A stretch of DNA of 50,591 bases from CAWDMN01 sp963803155 (GTDB lineage: Bacteria; Acidobacteriota; Terriglobia; Versatilivoradales; Versatilivoraceae), in contig CAWDMN010000068.1 in the NCBI GenBank assembly GCA_963803155.1, positions 1-50,591 of the forward strand. The letters are read 5' to 3'. The first letter of the stretch is position 1; every line of letters begins with the position of its first letter. A program made the position numbers and the translations under genes. Under the pieces are notes generated by a model. That model was not told the origin of the DNA and did no database searches. It saw nothing but the letters and a program-made list of their open reading frames with translations. This document shows, piece by piece, positions 1-7,186 of the stretch.

Positions 1-501
1 TTATGATGATTCCACGGCCGGGCCCTTCCTCTTTGATAGTGCAAGGAGGCAGGAGAAGACACTTCATCCCGAATCCCGTGAATATAATAAGGAACTTGCG
101 CCGACGGCATTTTCTATCGCGGGCAAGATTCATCATCATCATCGCTATCGGTACCAACGATACAGGGGATCCCCATGACTTCCTAATGTCTCCCAAAATC
201 AACGACAAAGCCGCTACCGATACTGGAAAGTGCAGTTCGCCCGCGCAAAGTGCGACGGGATAGAGAGTATGCCAGGGAATAGAATGCGCGGGAATGTGGG
301 AGGCGCACGCGTGGGCACCGTCACCCACATGGCGACAAAGCTGCCGCTGGACGGAGTCCGCCTCCCACCTTTTGCCATCCATTGCTTGCCTTTTCTCTCG
401 CTTTTAATTGCACCGCTATGGCTCAGTTGTGAAATCCGATTGCCCTTTATGGTGTATACTTCACATGTTGAATCTGCTGAACTCATACCAGGAGACGAAT
501 G
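1..501. other. Upstream non-coding region
   Basis: I see no convincing gene here. The open frames present have no family signature and no ribosome-binding site. The recognisable content is a degraded MITE-like element at about 250-413 (listed separately). A TATACT hexamer at 455-460 could be a -10 element for the downstream PLP-enzyme gene, but no good -35 accompanies it. Confidence 0.5.
250..413 (+). mobile_element. MITE-like palindromic element, copy 1
   Basis: The right end (393-413) closely matches the right terminal inverted repeat of the copy at 45109-45277. The inner arms GTGGGAGGCG (296-305) and CGCCTCCCAC (359-368) are perfect reverse complements. The left terminal repeat is degraded. 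It contains no ORF of its own. Members of the family also occur at 1931-2046, 33809-33882 and 45109-45277. Confidence 0.6.
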
Positions 502-1740
502 ATGAAAGGTTTCACCACCCGGGCAATTCATGGAATCCCCGCCAAGTCTGATCCTTACGGAACACTCCGTTTTCCGCTTTATGACACGGCTGCTTATGAA
601 TTTGAAAATGCGGAGGAGCTGCAGCTCGCCTTTGAGGGGAAAAAAGTTGCCCACGTTTATTCCCGTTCCAGCAACCCGACCATTGCCGATTACGAACAGC
701 GGCTCCGCTCTTTAACCAATGCCGCCGCTGTTATTGCCGTCTCATCCGGCGCAGCGGCCACCGCCAACATCATTTTCGCCCTGGCGGAAGCAGGGACCAA
801 TATCGTCGTTTCCCCTTATCTCTTCGGAAATACGTTCTCTTTGTTTCAACGCACTTTTCAGCCTTGGGGGCTGGAAGTGCGATTTGTGGATCTGATGAAT
901 CTCGATGCTCTCTCCGGAGCCATCGATGACAAAACCCGGGGCGTTTTTTTTGAAATCATCTCTAATCCTCAGCTGCAGGTCGCTCCCGTGCGGGAAATAT
1001 CCATTCTCGCCCATTCGAGAAAAGTTCCGGTCATTCTGGACGGGACACTCACCTCTTCTTACCTTTTTAATTCCAAAGAAAATGGAGTGGATGTTGAAAT
1101 TCTTTCCACCACCAAATACATTTCGGGAGGCGGGACTTCCATTGGCGGCGCCATTATTGAAAATGGCCTTTTTGACTGGCACGAAAATCCGAAGCTGGCC
1201 ACTTGGGCGGAAAAGCATGGACCCTTGGCTCTGGTGATGGCCCTGCGGCGCGAGATATATCGCAACTTAGGGTCCTGCATTTCCCCGCACAATGCCTCTC
1301 TTCAGGCGTTGGGTTTGGAGACTCTGGCCTTGCGTATTGGGAAAAGTTGCGCTAATGCCCTCGCGGTTGCCCGCTTTTTGGAATCTCATCCCAAAGTAAA
1401 AAGGGTCCACTATCCGGGGCTGGAGTCTTCAGCCTACTTTACGATCGCCAAAGCCCAATTCCCGCGCGGATTTGGAGGTCTCCTCACTTTCGATTTGGAG
1501 AACCGGGCTTTCTGCTATCGATTGATGGACCAACTACGACTTATCCGGCGCGCCACCAATCTATGCGATAATAAAACCCTGATTTTGTATCCAGCCGCCA
1601 CAATTTACGCGGAATTTTCCGAAGAAGAAAAGAGGCTAATGAGCATCCCGGACACGCAGATGCGCCTTTCCGTCGGCATCGAGGATTGTGAGGATTTGTT
1701 GGAAGATTTGGCCCAGGCCTTAAACCAAATTCCCGATTGA
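502..1740 (+). CDS. Cys/Met-metabolism PLP-dependent enzyme, O-acetylhomoserine sulfhydrylase-like
   Basis: A 412-residue fold-type I PLP enzyme of the Cys/Met metabolism family, probably cytosolic and acting in homocysteine/methionine synthesis by sulfhydrylation of an O-acylated homoserine. Visible family motifs are YSRSSNPT (phosphate/PLP region), the substitution-rich LDGTLTSSY (where most members have DNT), and STTKYISGGGTSIGGAI with the Schiff-base lysine at K205. The stretch GTSIGGAI...FDW is typical of the O-acetylhomoserine sulfhydrylase branch rather than cystathionine gamma-synthase. Length is normal for the family. Two ATGs are adjacent (499 and 502); AGGAG at 490-494 is 7 nt from the second, so 502 is preferred. 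It is monocistronic here. Methionine gamma-lyase or cystathionine beta-lyase activity cannot be excluded from sequence alone. Confidence 0.85.
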   Translation: MKGFTTRAIHGIPAKSDPYGTLRFPLYDTAAYEFENAEELQLAFEGKKVAHVYSRSSNPTIADYEQRLRSLTNAAAVIAVSSGAAATANIIFALAEAGTNIVVSPYLFGNTFSLFQRTFQPWGLEVRFVDLMNLDALSGAIDDKTRGVFFEIISNPQLQVAPVREISILAHSRKVPVILDGTLTSSYLFNSKENGVDVEILSTTKYISGGGTSIGGAIIENGLFDWHENPKLATWAEKHGPLALVMALRREIYRNLGSCISPHNASLQALGLETLALRIGKSCANALAVARFLESHPKVKRVHYPGLESSAYFTIAKAQFPRGFGGLLTFDLENRAFCYRLMDQLRLIRRATNLCDNKTLILYPAATIYAEFSEEEKRLMSIPDTQMRLSVGIEDCEDLLEDLAQALNQIPD

Positions 1741-2177
1741 CGCGCTTTCCCGGCAGCCGGAACAGTTTGTCCGCTGGCCGCCTTGTTCTGATTGTTCATT
1801 TTGCTCTGCCAGGCCGCGGCTCTCGCCGATGACAAGGGTCAAACCGGCGTCCCAATTTCTTAATTCCTCCAATCGAGAGATTCTCATTGCTCATCTGCCT
1901 CTTCCATATGATTGTCTCCTCCCAACAGGGGTGCAATCAAAAGTGAAGGTTAATATGGATGGGTCTTCAACACTTGGGGGGAGGAAACATCCCTGGAAAA
2001 TGGGAGGCCATCCGCGACATGACCTCTCTTTCACTTTGGATTGCGCAGCTGCCATTAGCCACCTCTTTATTGAGCTTCAATTCTGGGTTAATGTTTTTGG
2101 CGGAAATTCCAGCGTAAATCGTCGAATTGATACGGCTGCCATTATCTCAGCTTTTCGTTCGAGAGGAGGATTTACCA
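1741..2177. other. Intergenic region with a dispersed repeat
   Basis: No gene is supported. The main content is an internally deleted copy of the MITE-like family at 1931-2046. GAGGAGG at 2163-2169 is the ribosome-binding site of the next gene. Confidence 0.5.
1931..2046 (+). mobile_element. MITE-like element, copy 2 (internally deleted)
   Basis: The left end begins GTGCAATCAAAAGTGA and shares the downstream block TCTTCAACACTTGGG with the 45109 copy. The right end, 2025-2046, read as reverse complement begins GCGCAATCCAAAGTGA. It is about 50 bp shorter than the 45109-45277 copy because the right half of the inner palindrome is missing. Confidence 0.55.
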
Positions 2178-2825
2178 ATGCATCGTTTATGTCTATTTCT
2201 CGCGGGATTTTTCCTCACCATGATTCCGGCTATCGGCTCATTGGCAGCGCAGGAAGTAATACCTGCCAGCATTCCCGAGGTTCATTACCCTAATCAATCG
2301 AGGGCGGAAGGAGTGGTCACCATCGTGGGGCTCGTGAATTCCAACGGTGACGTGGAAGAATCCCGGATTGTCAACGGATTTCCTTCACTAAATCAGCAAG
2401 CCCTGCGCAGTGTCCTTCGTTGGCAGTTCCAGCCGCTGAGGGAACAGAATCTGAATACTCCGTTTCCCGTTTCTATCCATTTCATCTTTGGCCACTCAGG
2501 GATCGGGCGAGCCCTCGAAAAATCTAAAATGGCCCCGGTGGGACCTTATTTGCCCCCGTTGACTGTTGTGTACGCCAATGCGGAGACTACCATGACCGGT
2601 GAAGGGTTCGTGGTGGTCCAACTCTCCCTCAATTCCGCCGGAAGCGTCGTGCGTACTCGAGTGGTCAAATACTGCAAAGTCTGTCCAGGCTTGGACGAGG
2701 CATGTCTCAAAGCAGCGGGGAAATGGAAATTCGAACCAGCCCGCCGAGGCAGCTCTCCCGTTCCCTCCACCAGTTATATTGCTTTCGTCTATAAAGCCCT
2801 ACCCGCCAATCCGCGGCGGAACTGA
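2178..2825 (+). CDS. Secreted protein with two TonB C-terminal-like domains
   Basis: A 215-residue exported protein. Residues 1 to about 24 form a signal peptide (hydrophobic LCLFLAGFFLTMIPAIG ending LAAQ). Two copies of a TonB_C-like fold follow: the first around residues 30-110 (GVVTIVGLVNSNGDVEESRI ... LRSVLRWQFQP) and the second around 135-208 (GFVVVQLSLNSAGSVVRTRV ... LKAAGKWKFEP). The G-x-V-x-V-x-V start and the W-x-F-x-P end are the family hallmarks. There is no N-terminal proline-rich spacer of a classical TonB, so it is a periplasmic TonB-C-domain protein of unknown partner. The start at 2178 is chosen because GAGGAGG lies 8 nt upstream and it begins the signal peptide; a longer frame would put 17 residues in front. 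Two cysteines (KYCKVCPG) lie in the second domain. Confidence 0.75.
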   Translation: MHRLCLFLAGFFLTMIPAIGSLAAQEVIPASIPEVHYPNQSRAEGVVTIVGLVNSNGDVEESRIVNGFPSLNQQALRSVLRWQFQPLREQNLNTPFPVSIHFIFGHSGIGRALEKSKMAPVGPYLPPLTVVYANAETTMTGEGFVVVQLSLNSAGSVVRTRVVKYCKVCPGLDEACLKAAGKWKFEPARRGSSPVPSTSYIAFVYKALPANPRRN

Positions 2826-3339
2826 AAAACGGGATCTGCTTCGAACGGCGCTAATTTAAGATGAATATAAAAAGAAGAGCGGTGCGGGAGCATTGTGGCA
2901 AACCAGCAGACTGGAAGGCTGATTGAGATTTTCCCCGGGTGAAAGGATCGCAGGTTACTTGCCTTCGGTCAGGCAGGATGCCTGCCTTCGGTCAGGCAGG
3001 AGCAAGTTTGGGTGGCGGCTCGGACTCAAACAATGTAAATAGAACTGTTTTAAAACCTTCCAACGCTTTGCCGCATTTGTCCCAAAAAATCCTCAACTTG
3101 ACGTCGTTCGAATCTGCCTCTCATCTGATGTTTTTTCATCTGGCTATTTTCCGCCACACGGGCCAATTTCCCCTGAATTCCATTCTTCGATCAGGGTACA
3201 ACAAAATATTAGGTTTTGCATTGTGTCCATATTCTTAAGAGGTGCCCATCTATGATAAGATGGCATTGTCGAATTATCGTCCCATGCCCGCGGGCAATGG
3301 ACGACGCGTCTCACTTAAATCGCATTGGAGAAAACCGCA
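2826..3339. other. Intergenic region with tandem hairpin repeat
   Basis: No gene is supported. It holds the tandem repeat at 2961-3002 and a small hairpin (CCATCT / AGATGG) near 3246-3264. The promoter of the ychF-like gene is presumably here but I could not identify it. Confidence 0.45.
2961..3002 (+). repeat. Two tandem copies of a hairpin-forming unit
   Basis: The unit GCCTTCGGTCAGGCAGG occurs twice in a row, separated by ATGCCT. Each CCTGCC/GGCAGG pair can fold into a hairpin, and the whole is flanked by CTTGC ... GCAAG. Two copies only, so this is not a CRISPR. Confidence 0.7.
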
Positions 3340-4422
3340 TTGAAAGCAGGAATCATCGGCTTCCCACAAGTTGGGAAGACTACCTTGTTTAAAATTCTCA
3401 CGCATGCCGCCATCGATCCCCTGAAACATGCCGGCAAAATGGAAGCTCACATTGGGATGGCCGTTGTTCCGGATTCACGCCTAGATCAACTCTCAGTCCT
3501 ATTCATCCCCAAGAAGACTACACATGCCACGGTGGAATATATCGATGTGGCCGGGATTGTCAAAGGGGAATCCAAAGACGCAGCCCAATTAGGAAATCTT
3601 AAGAATGTCGATGCGTTGGTTCATGTGGTGCGCGCTTTTCAGGACGAAGCCATTCCGCATTCCGAAGGAAGCATCAATCCCAAACGGGATATTGAGAATT
3701 TGGGAATTGAACTGATTCTCTCCGATCTTGTCATCGTCGAAAAGCGGATGGAAAGGCTGGAGAAAGAACTCAAGAAAGTTAAAAATCCCGGCAACGAAAA
3801 AGAATTGTCGCTGCTTAAGGCATGCAAACAGCAACTGGAAGCGGAGAAACCTTTAAGGGCGCTATCTCTGGGAGAAGAAGACAAAAAACTCATCCGGGGC
3901 TTCATGTTCCTGTCGGAAAAGCCGCTTCTGCATGTTCTAAACTTGGCGGACAACGATGCCAGCCGGATTTCCTCGGTTGTGGCAGATTTCGGCCTGGATG
4001 GTATTCTCTCCCGCCCGCAGGAAGCCATTTCGGCGGTTTGCGGAAAAATCGAAGCGGAATTATCGGAAATTTCCAGTGAAGAGGCTGAACTGTTCCTTGC
4101 CGATTATGGTTTGAAAGAATCCGGGCTGGCCCGTTTGATCCGCGTCACTTACGAGCTATTGGGATTGATTTCTTTCTTTACTGTCGGTGAGGATGAATGC
4201 CGCGCCTGGACGATCAAACAAGGCACATCCGCCTTAAAAGCGGCCGGAGTCATTCATTCCGATATCGAGCGTTGTTTCATTCGCGCGGAGGTGGTCCCCT
4301 GCCACCGGCTGATCGAGTTGAAAACGTTGGCAGCGGCACGGGAAAAAGGACTGTTGCGCCTGGAAGGCAAAGAATACCCGGTGCAGGATGGCGATGTCAT
4401 CAACTTCCGGCACAGCGGATAG
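3340..4422 (+). CDS. ychF: YchF/Obg-family GTPase-like protein (divergent)
   Basis: A 360-residue P-loop protein of the YchF (OLA1-type) family, whose members bind ribosomes and prefer ATP over GTP; the usual length is about 363. Visible motifs: G1 GFPQVGKTTLF (usually PNVGKST), G3 DVAGIVKG, a central coiled-coil helical domain (about residues 135-195, rich in Glu/Lys), G4-position NLAD (usually N-x-x-E), and a C-terminal TGS domain with AWTIKQGT, AAGVIHSDIE, FIRAEV and VQDGDVINFR. A TTG start at 3340 is chosen because GGAGAA (3327-3332) lies at proper distance and the family begins MKAGI(V/I)G; a TTG at 3325 would overlap the ribosome-binding site. The diverged G1 and G4 motifs suggest a specialised paralogue rather than the standard copy. 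Confidence 0.85.
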   Translation: MKAGIIGFPQVGKTTLFKILTHAAIDPLKHAGKMEAHIGMAVVPDSRLDQLSVLFIPKKTTHATVEYIDVAGIVKGESKDAAQLGNLKNVDALVHVVRAFQDEAIPHSEGSINPKRDIENLGIELILSDLVIVEKRMERLEKELKKVKNPGNEKELSLLKACKQQLEAEKPLRALSLGEEDKKLIRGFMFLSEKPLLHVLNLADNDASRISSVVADFGLDGILSRPQEAISAVCGKIEAELSEISSEEAELFLADYGLKESGLARLIRVTYELLGLISFFTVGEDECRAWTIKQGTSALKAAGVIHSDIERCFIRAEVVPCHRLIELKTLAAAREKGLLRLEGKEYPVQDGDVINFRHSG

Positions 4423-4668
4423 ACCACCACTAATACTGCCGAGTCTCTGCAAGAACACTTTAGACAACAACCAAGGTGACAATTTCCATCATGGGCCAGA
4501 TTCGGAATCCGGATCGGAATCGACTTTATGGAAAATTAGTTTGGCTTCACTCAGCGTCGAAAATTCGATTGCGACACCGATTCCGAAAACACACGTTGTC
4601 CTGAGTAGCCACTACCAGAGAAATTCCGCGACGCATTCAAAGCGAATAGACAAGGAACTCATCATCCC

Positions 4669-5427
4669 ATGGAGAATCCGCTCATCATCAGTCTTATCTT
4701 TGGATCATTAGCCGCTCTGGCCAATATCTTTGGCGGTTTGATCATTATTCGCACCAATTGGCACAAAGGTTATTTGAAATACTTCCTGGCGCTCGGTTCC
4801 GGGTTCATGTTGGCCGCGGCATTTTTGGAAATGGTCCCAGAGAGTTTTGCCCTCTACAAGCAAGAATTGTGGGGAATACCCATTCCCGCCCTAAGCATCC
4901 TGGGAGGATATCTTCTGGTCCATCTTTTCGAACATGGTTTTGCCCCTCATTTCCACTTTGGAGAGGAAGTGCATTGCGAAGAGATGCTGAATCCGCGAGT
5001 TGGCTTTTCCGCTTTGGTGGGGCTGGTTTCGCACACCTTTTTCGACGGAGTGGCCATTGCTTCGGGATTTATTGTTTCTTTCCACCTGGGCATCATCCTT
5101 TTTCTCGCCGTTATTCTGCACAAATTGCCGGAAGGATTTACTGTCTCCTCTATCATGCTGGCCTCCGGTCAAAGCAAAACCTTTTCTTTGATGTCTGCGG
5201 TATTGCTGGGATTTGCCACGCTGGCCGGTGTATTTGCCATGGGCCTAGTGAAAAGCCTGGTCCATTTCGGACTGCCCCTCTCGGCTGGAGTGACCATTTA
5301 CGTCGCCGCTTCAGATCTCATGCCCGAGGTGAATGAAGAGCCTGGGGTCAAGCACTCCCTCTACGTTTTTGCCGGCATCCTATTCTTCGTAGCCACCCGG
5401 ACCCTCCTGCGCAGCTTCGAAGGTTAA
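4669..5427 (+). CDS. ZIP-family divalent metal transporter
   Basis: A 252-residue polytopic membrane protein of the ZIP (zinc/iron permease) family, importing Zn2+ or a related divalent ion across the inner membrane. About eight hydrophobic segments are visible. The metal-site signatures are SHTFFDGVAIASGF in TM4 and LHKLPEGFTVSSIML in TM5 (H..D and H..EG), both canonical. A His-rich loop (EHGFAPHFHFGEEVHCEE, about residues 85-102) lies before TM4 and could bind metal. The start is the ATG at 4669 at the head of the first hydrophobic segment; no strong Shine-Dalgarno sequence is visible. No metal regulator lies next to it. Confidence 0.88.
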   Translation: MENPLIISLIFGSLAALANIFGGLIIIRTNWHKGYLKYFLALGSGFMLAAAFLEMVPESFALYKQELWGIPIPALSILGGYLLVHLFEHGFAPHFHFGEEVHCEEMLNPRVGFSALVGLVSHTFFDGVAIASGFIVSFHLGIILFLAVILHKLPEGFTVSSIMLASGQSKTFSLMSAVLLGFATLAGVFAMGLVKSLVHFGLPLSAGVTIYVAASDLMPEVNEEPGVKHSLYVFAGILFFVATRTLLRSFEG

Positions 5428-5538
5428 ACGGCATCCTTCCCCCTGAGAAAGCAATCTCTTGATGAACACAATGCGTGCTCTCCGCCAAAATGATGAAAAT
5501 GATATGGTCCATCGAACCAGCTTGGATGGGATCTGAAG

Positions 5539-5658
5539 ATGAAGAAAGACGTTATTATCATAGGGGCGGGAGCAGCGGGGATGATGAGCACAATCGAAGC
5601 GGGAAAGCGAGGGCGTTCGGTCGTCGTCCTGGAGCGTGCGGAATTGGAGTTCGAATGA
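5539..5658 (+). pseudogene. N-terminal remnant of a flavoprotein (Rossmann fold)
   Basis: Reading from ATG 5539 gives 39 residues beginning MKKDVIIIGAGAAGM and then VVVLERAE before a TGA at 5656. This is a clean dinucleotide-binding GxGxxG motif with the acidic end of beta-2, as found at the N-terminus of HI0933/BaiN-like or other FAD-dependent oxidoreductases. The rest of the enzyme is absent, so it is a truncated fragment. Confidence 0.7.
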
Positions 5659-5842
5659 TGGATAGGATCCAAATTGTCGAACGTGAGATGACAGCCGCCG
5701 AATTTGCTTGCATGAACGCGGGTTTCGAGGAACTTGCCCTTGAACATGGCAACCCTGTCGAGACAGCGGAAAGGTACGGGTTTGTTGTCCCGGATGGTGA
5801 AACCTTTATTGGATGTGTAAGCAGTCTGGCCGTGAATGGAAG
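5655..5842 (+). pseudogene. N-terminal remnant of a GNAT-type acetyltransferase
   Basis: From ATG 5655/5658, which overlaps the stop of the flavoprotein fragment, the frame reads IVEREMTAAEFACMNAGFEE and then HGNPVETAERYGFV and FIGCVSSLAV. This resembles the beginning of a GNAT N-acetyltransferase, but similarity stops at about 5842 and the acetyl-CoA loop and C-terminal half are missing. The family assignment is from recollection of similar proteins and is moderate. Confidence 0.45.
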
Positions 5843-5965
5843 GGAAAGTCGTCGTCCCTCATCTACGTCATTGCCATCCTGATGGCATTCTGGTCACAAT
5901 GGATTTCCCAAGGTCTACACGTATTCGTGGCATTGGTTTGGCTTGGGCCGGATCGGCGCATTGAG
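5840..5965 (+). pseudogene. C-terminal remnant of a TMEM175/DUF1211-like membrane protein
   Basis: In another frame from the GNAT remnant, the sequence SSLIYVIAILMAFWSQWISQ followed by GLHVFVALVWLGPDRRIE reads like the last transmembrane pair and the conserved PDRRIE tail of the TMEM175 (DUF1211) potassium-channel family. The upstream part of such a gene is absent. The frame runs on to a stop at 6034 without further similarity that I recognise. Confidence 0.45.
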
Positions 5966-6058
5966 ATTGCTCTTGTCGACAAGGAAACATGGGGGATCAA
6001 GGATTCGGTCGTGCGCGCTGAATCGCTCCGGTGACTATGAATTCCCAACTCGTCAGAC

Positions 6059-6715
6059 ATGGGAGCACCACAAAAAGTGAACGTTCTTCTTTCAATTTCA
6101 GTTTTGATGGCTCCCGTGTTTAGAGCTGTGGGACGAGCACGGTGTTCCATCTTCATGGCCGCGGGAACCTATGTTTTGTCTATTTTTTGCGCATTGGTCA
6201 TGGTTCATGCCGGCAACGAGTATGCCCTCCATTACCGCGATCAAATCGTCGACCAAGCTTTGCAGCAGGACCCTGCCGCGGTGGCGCTTAACCGGGGCGA
6301 TAATCTGCGGGCAGCGTTGTGGGATTTTGCCGGGAATCTTGTCTTGGGAGCCGTGCCGAAAACCATTAGCGGTTTCGCGATTGTCTTCCCCTACCCTATG
6401 GTCGCCTATCAAGGCTGGATCGGGGGAATTGTGTCCGTCCGCGGCGATCACACCAGCCGGTTAAACGATTCACGTTCGGCTGTCTATTACCTGCTAACAT
6501 TGCTCCTACAAGTGATCCCTTATTCGTTGGCCGTCGGAGCTGGCGTCAATGTGGGAGTAGCCTTATTTCGACCCCGACTAAACTATCAAGATCAAAAATG
6601 GCTCGGCATCTTCCCGAAAGAAGCGCTGCGGGATGTGGGACGGATTTATGTACTGGTCATCCCCCTATTCCTGCTAGCATCGCTGTGGGAATTTCTAAGC
6701 CCGTGGAATCGCTAA
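6059..6715 (+). CDS. SpoIIM-like (stage II sporulation protein M family) membrane protein
   Basis: A 218-residue integral membrane protein with about five hydrophobic segments. The central part, LWDFAGNLVLGAVPKTISGF followed by VAYQGWIGGIVSV, has the pattern of SpoIIM/DUF95-family proteins: a polar extracytoplasmic helix followed by G-rich TM segments. In non-spore-formers such proteins are membrane proteins of unknown role, often near DUF58/AAA modules; none is here. No clear ribosome-binding site precedes ATG 6059, so the start is uncertain. Confidence 0.55.
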   Translation: MGAPQKVNVLLSISVLMAPVFRAVGRARCSIFMAAGTYVLSIFCALVMVHAGNEYALHYRDQIVDQALQQDPAAVALNRGDNLRAALWDFAGNLVLGAVPKTISGFAIVFPYPMVAYQGWIGGIVSVRGDHTSRLNDSRSAVYYLLTLLLQVIPYSLAVGAGVNVGVALFRPRLNYQDQKWLGIFPKEALRDVGRIYVLVIPLFLLASLWEFLSPWNR

Positions 6716-7186
6716 GATCACCATTAGAAATTAACTCTCCGACGGAGTTCCCCTTCTCAGACAAAGAGGAATAAGACCGTGGCTGGAGTGGCGATGAAGA
6801 TTGTTCCGATGGGGTTGTAAGGATGGACTCTAATAAAACCTGCGTGTCCACATTTAATCCCCTGCCGCCAAGGAATTTATGGAGCAGGCCAATTCCATCG
6901 AAAAGGCAAAGGGGCAACTAATTCCTTTGTGGTAGAGCAGCTTAGGGCATTCCACTTTTAAAGCGAGGCGCCTCCAATCAGCTTTCAGATCTCTTTCTTC
7001 ATTTATCGTTGGTTCAAAAGATGGCCGGACCTGTGAGAATTCAGCATCATGAGGGATGTCGCCACCCCATCAGCCGGGAGAGTGAGCGGCGCACTATTCT
7101 CGGGACAGGCTGAGCTCAACACTAGGAACAGACTGCGCAAGCGCAGGGACCACGATGGCAGCGTTCTCATCGTCTTGGCTCACTGC
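6716..7186. other. Intergenic region, nothing recognised
   Basis: The region lies between convergent genes. I see no gene, tRNA or clear terminator in it. Confidence 0.4.

Noticed and set aside
2961..3002. Possible CRISPR array
   Set aside because: Only two units, with a six-base gap and no spacers. No cas genes and no other array in the window.
5813..6034. A 73-residue complete membrane protein
   Set aside because: Only the middle part resembles the tail of TMEM175-like proteins and the start overlaps another remnant in a different frame, so a fragment is more likely.
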